Assembly: GCA_964514105.1 (NCBI GenBank)
Contig: CAZEPJ010000007.1
Coordinates: 22,731-86,730 of the forward strand
Length of the DNA stretch: 64,000 bases
Reading direction: 5' to 3'
Source of the DNA: CAZEPJ01 sp964514105
Lineage (GTDB): Bacteria; Desulfobacterota; Desulfocorpusculales; Desulfocorpusculum
The notes below the pieces were generated by a model. The model worked only from the letters and a program-made list of their open reading frames with translations, searched no databases and was not told the DNA's origin. The translations under genes were made by a program, and so were the position numbers. This document shows, in pieces, positions 62,523 through 64,000 of this stretch. How positions within the stretch are numbered: position 1 is the stretch's first letter; every line of letters begins with the position of its first letter.

Positions 62523-63671
62523 TCACTGGAACCTCAGCCGGATCTCCACGATCTCGGGCCGGCTGCCGATGCGCACCGGGGGGCCCCAGGTGCCCACGCC
62601 GCTGGAGACATAGACGTGGGTGTCGCCCTTTCTCGAATACCCCCAGCTCACCTCGTAGATCAACGACGTGACCAGGTTGACGGGCCAGAGTTGCCCGTGG
62701 TGCGTGTGGCCCGAGATCTGCAGGTCCACCCCGTTTCGCACCGCCTCTTCCAGGGCAAAGGGCTGATGGTCCATGAGGAGGACCGGGCGGGTTCGGTCCA
62801 CGCCGGCCATGAGGGTCTCGAGGCGCCTGCGGTTGCCCCCCGTGAAGCGTGAAATGCTCCTGTCCTCCCGGCCGACGATCTGGACCCCGTTGGGCAGTGT
62901 GAGGATCTGGTCCCGAAGGACCAGCACGCCGTGCTCCTCCAGGTATCGGCAGGCGGCCTCCACGCCGCCGATGTACTCGTGGTTGCCGGTGACGGCCACC
63001 ACGCCGTGCCGGGACCGAATGGCCCGGAGCAACTCCCCCACGTTGTCCTGGATGACCGGCATCAGATCCTCGTCCAGGATGTCCCCGGGGAGGAGCACCA
63101 GGTCGGCGTCCAGGGCGTTGATGCGCTGGACGATGCCCCGGAAGCGCTTGGCCCCGATGATGGTCCCCAGATGGATGTCCGAGGCCGCCACGATGCGAAG
63201 GGACCTGTCCCCCTCGATCTGCTTGGGGATGGCGATTTCCAGGACGGTGTGGCGTGGGGTGATGGCGTTGACGTGGCCCGCCGCCAGAAGCAGGGCGGTG
63301 CCGCCGAGCAAGACGGCCGTCGTCCAGCGCCGGGATCGGGCCGGGTCCGCGGTCACGGCCGACGGCAGGACCGGGGCCAGCCTGTGGACCAGACGTGCGA
63401 GATCCACGGCCAGGAGTCCCAGGAACAGATAGATCATGGCTGCGACCCAGAAGGAGCCCACCCAGATGAGGATCTCGCTGACCAGGCAGAGCCAGACGTT
63501 CTCGATGAGGCGGCCGGCGATGAAGGAGAGAAAGACGAAGGCAAACGAGGCCGCGTACGCAGGCCGCAGAGCCGAGCCCCGGGGGAGGGCCTGCCATCCC
63601 CGCCGGAAGATGTAGAAGTTGATCCCCCCGTACACGGCCAGTATTGCGAAGAAGAACAGGACAAAGCTCAT
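62523..63671 (-). CDS. Membrane-anchored metallophosphoesterase
   Basis: A 382-residue protein: four hydrophobic helices in the first 150 residues, then a calcineurin-like phosphoesterase domain with VAASDIHLGTIIG, LPGDILDEDL, VTGNHEYIGG, LLMDHQP and ISGHTHHGQLWP, giving a complete dimetal site. Resembles the YkuE/lipid-phosphatase-like group. Start set at the ATG at 63671 (SFVLFFFAILAVYGGI); the frame is open upstream to 63776 but with low-complexity Arg/Gly sequence and no ribosome site. Confidence 0.92.
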   Translation of the reverse strand: MSFVLFFFAILAVYGGINFYIFRRGWQALPRGSALRPAYAASFAFVFLSFIAGRLIENVWLCLVSEILIWVGSFWVAAMIYLFLGLLAVDLARLVHRLAPVLPSAVTADPARSRRWTTAVLLGGTALLLAAGHVNAITPRHTVLEIAIPKQIEGDRSLRIVAASDIHLGTIIGAKRFRGIVQRINALDADLVLLPGDILDEDLMPVIQDNVGELLRAIRSRHGVVAVTGNHEYIGGVEAACRYLEEHGVLVLRDQILTLPNGVQIVGREDRSISRFTGGNRRRLETLMAGVDRTRPVLLMDHQPFALEEAVRNGVDLQISGHTHHGQLWPVNLVTSLIYEVSWGYSRKGDTHVYVSSGVGTWGPPVRIGSRPEIVEIRLRFQ

Positions 63672-63820
63672 GGCCCGCGCGCCAGGGTGTGAAGGGGCCT
63701 CCCCGGCTCGCCATCCACCCCGCCTTCTCCCTGGGAATTCCCGGGGCGCCCCGGTCCGCCGGGAAGCCCATTCCATTATTCCACAGGGCGCTAACCCCTG
63801 CCATAGCGCCGCCGCCAGGG

Positions 63821-63849
63821 TTGCATTTCTCCGCCGCTTGCCGTAAGAT
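63821..63849 (+). promoter_or_regulatory. Promoter for tRNA-His
   Basis: TTGCAT, 17-base spacer, TAAGAT, about 75 bases upstream of the tRNA. Confidence 0.55.
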
Positions 63850-63923
63850 ACGGGCTATCGTTTGGAGGTCGGAGAAAGGGGGCGGTGCAGGCTGGCTGTC
63901 CATGGACCTCCGAGGCGGCCTGC

Positions 63924-64000
63924 GGTGAGTGTAGCTCAGTAGGTTAGAGCACCAGGTTGTGGCCCTGGGGGTCGAGGGTTCGAGTCCCTTCACTCACCCC
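63924..64000 (+). tRNA. tRNA-His (GTG anticodon), cut at 3' end
   Basis: Acceptor GTGAGTG pairs with CACTCAC; D-arm GCTC/GAGC; anticodon stem CCAGG/CCTGG with loop TTGTGGC, anticodon GTG; T-loop TTCGAGT. The extra G(-1) typical of tRNA-His is encoded at 63924 opposite C73. The window ends at C75, so only the final A is outside. Confidence 0.96.

Noticed and set aside
1..64000. CRISPR arrays, insertion sequences, prophage or origin
   Set aside because: No regularly spaced repeats, transposase, integrase or DnaA-box cluster seen on reading through.

Overview
This window is high-GC DNA with dense gene packing. It carries several sensor kinases, sigma54-type promoter sequences, two TRAP transporters, a methylene-tetrahydrofolate reductase module (MetV/MetF), two 2-hydroxyacyl-CoA dehydratase-family subunits, a DUF39 homocysteine-biosynthesis protein and a selenoprotein. 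Together these suggest an anaerobic or facultatively anaerobic, deltaproteobacterial (Desulfobacterota-like) chromosome. That placement is inference from gene content; no rRNA or other taxonomic marker is present. Two runs of 10 N (22167-22176 and 27166-27175) mark assembly gaps.

Layout. 1-5264: YbhG/F/S/R-like ABC exporter (adaptor, two ATPases, two permeases). 5265-6124: no supported gene. 6125-8518: PAS histidine kinase fused to a GNAT acetyltransferase, converging on an acs-MFS operon (8463-11796). That operon has a sigma54-like promoter and a candidate structured leader RNA. 12377-16937: BioD-like/Pta-N-terminal-like protein with a near-consensus sigma70 promoter, a single-domain response regulator and a Cache-HAMP-PAS kinase. 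17096-26443: an unknown gene, then a five-gene cluster: formate-dehydrogenase-like/NuoG-like subunit without the usual catalytic residues, NuoE-like, NuoF-GltD fusion, MetV, MetF. 26674-28990: two signalling genes around a repeat and a gap.

29232-42087: catabolic region. TRAP transporter 1 is followed by a beta-keto acid cleavage enzyme, a 3-hydroxyacyl-CoA dehydrogenase, an SDR/epimerase and acetoacetyl-CoA synthetase. TRAP transporter 2 is followed by an aminotransferase. Both TRAP operons have a strong hairpin between the binding-protein gene and the small-permease gene. 42056-48135: sulfur and acyl-CoA genes (ACT protein, Rrf2 regulator, CysK, DUF39 protein, two dehydratase subunits). 48301-48981: YkgJ-type Cys-cluster protein.

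49060-56947: a secreted protein with 14 propeller-like repeats and its own sigma54 promoter, next to an operon encoding a HAD hydrolase, a membrane sensor kinase and an NtrC-type activator. The activator is the obvious candidate regulator of the secreted protein. 57046-64000: small coiled-coil protein, PAS kinase, 58-residue Cys-rich protein, DapA-family lyase with an amphi-Trp protein, a GrdB-like selenoprotein with in-frame UGA and a matching SECIS hairpin, an RNase H-like nuclease, a membrane metallophosphoesterase and tRNA-His at the right edge.

The strongest candidates for something undescribed are: the MetVF cluster with a catalytically altered FDH-like subunit; the kinase-acetyltransferase fusion beside acs; the sigma54/structured leader in front of acs; the NtrC system with its propeller protein; and the selenoprotein, which a standard gene caller would break in two.
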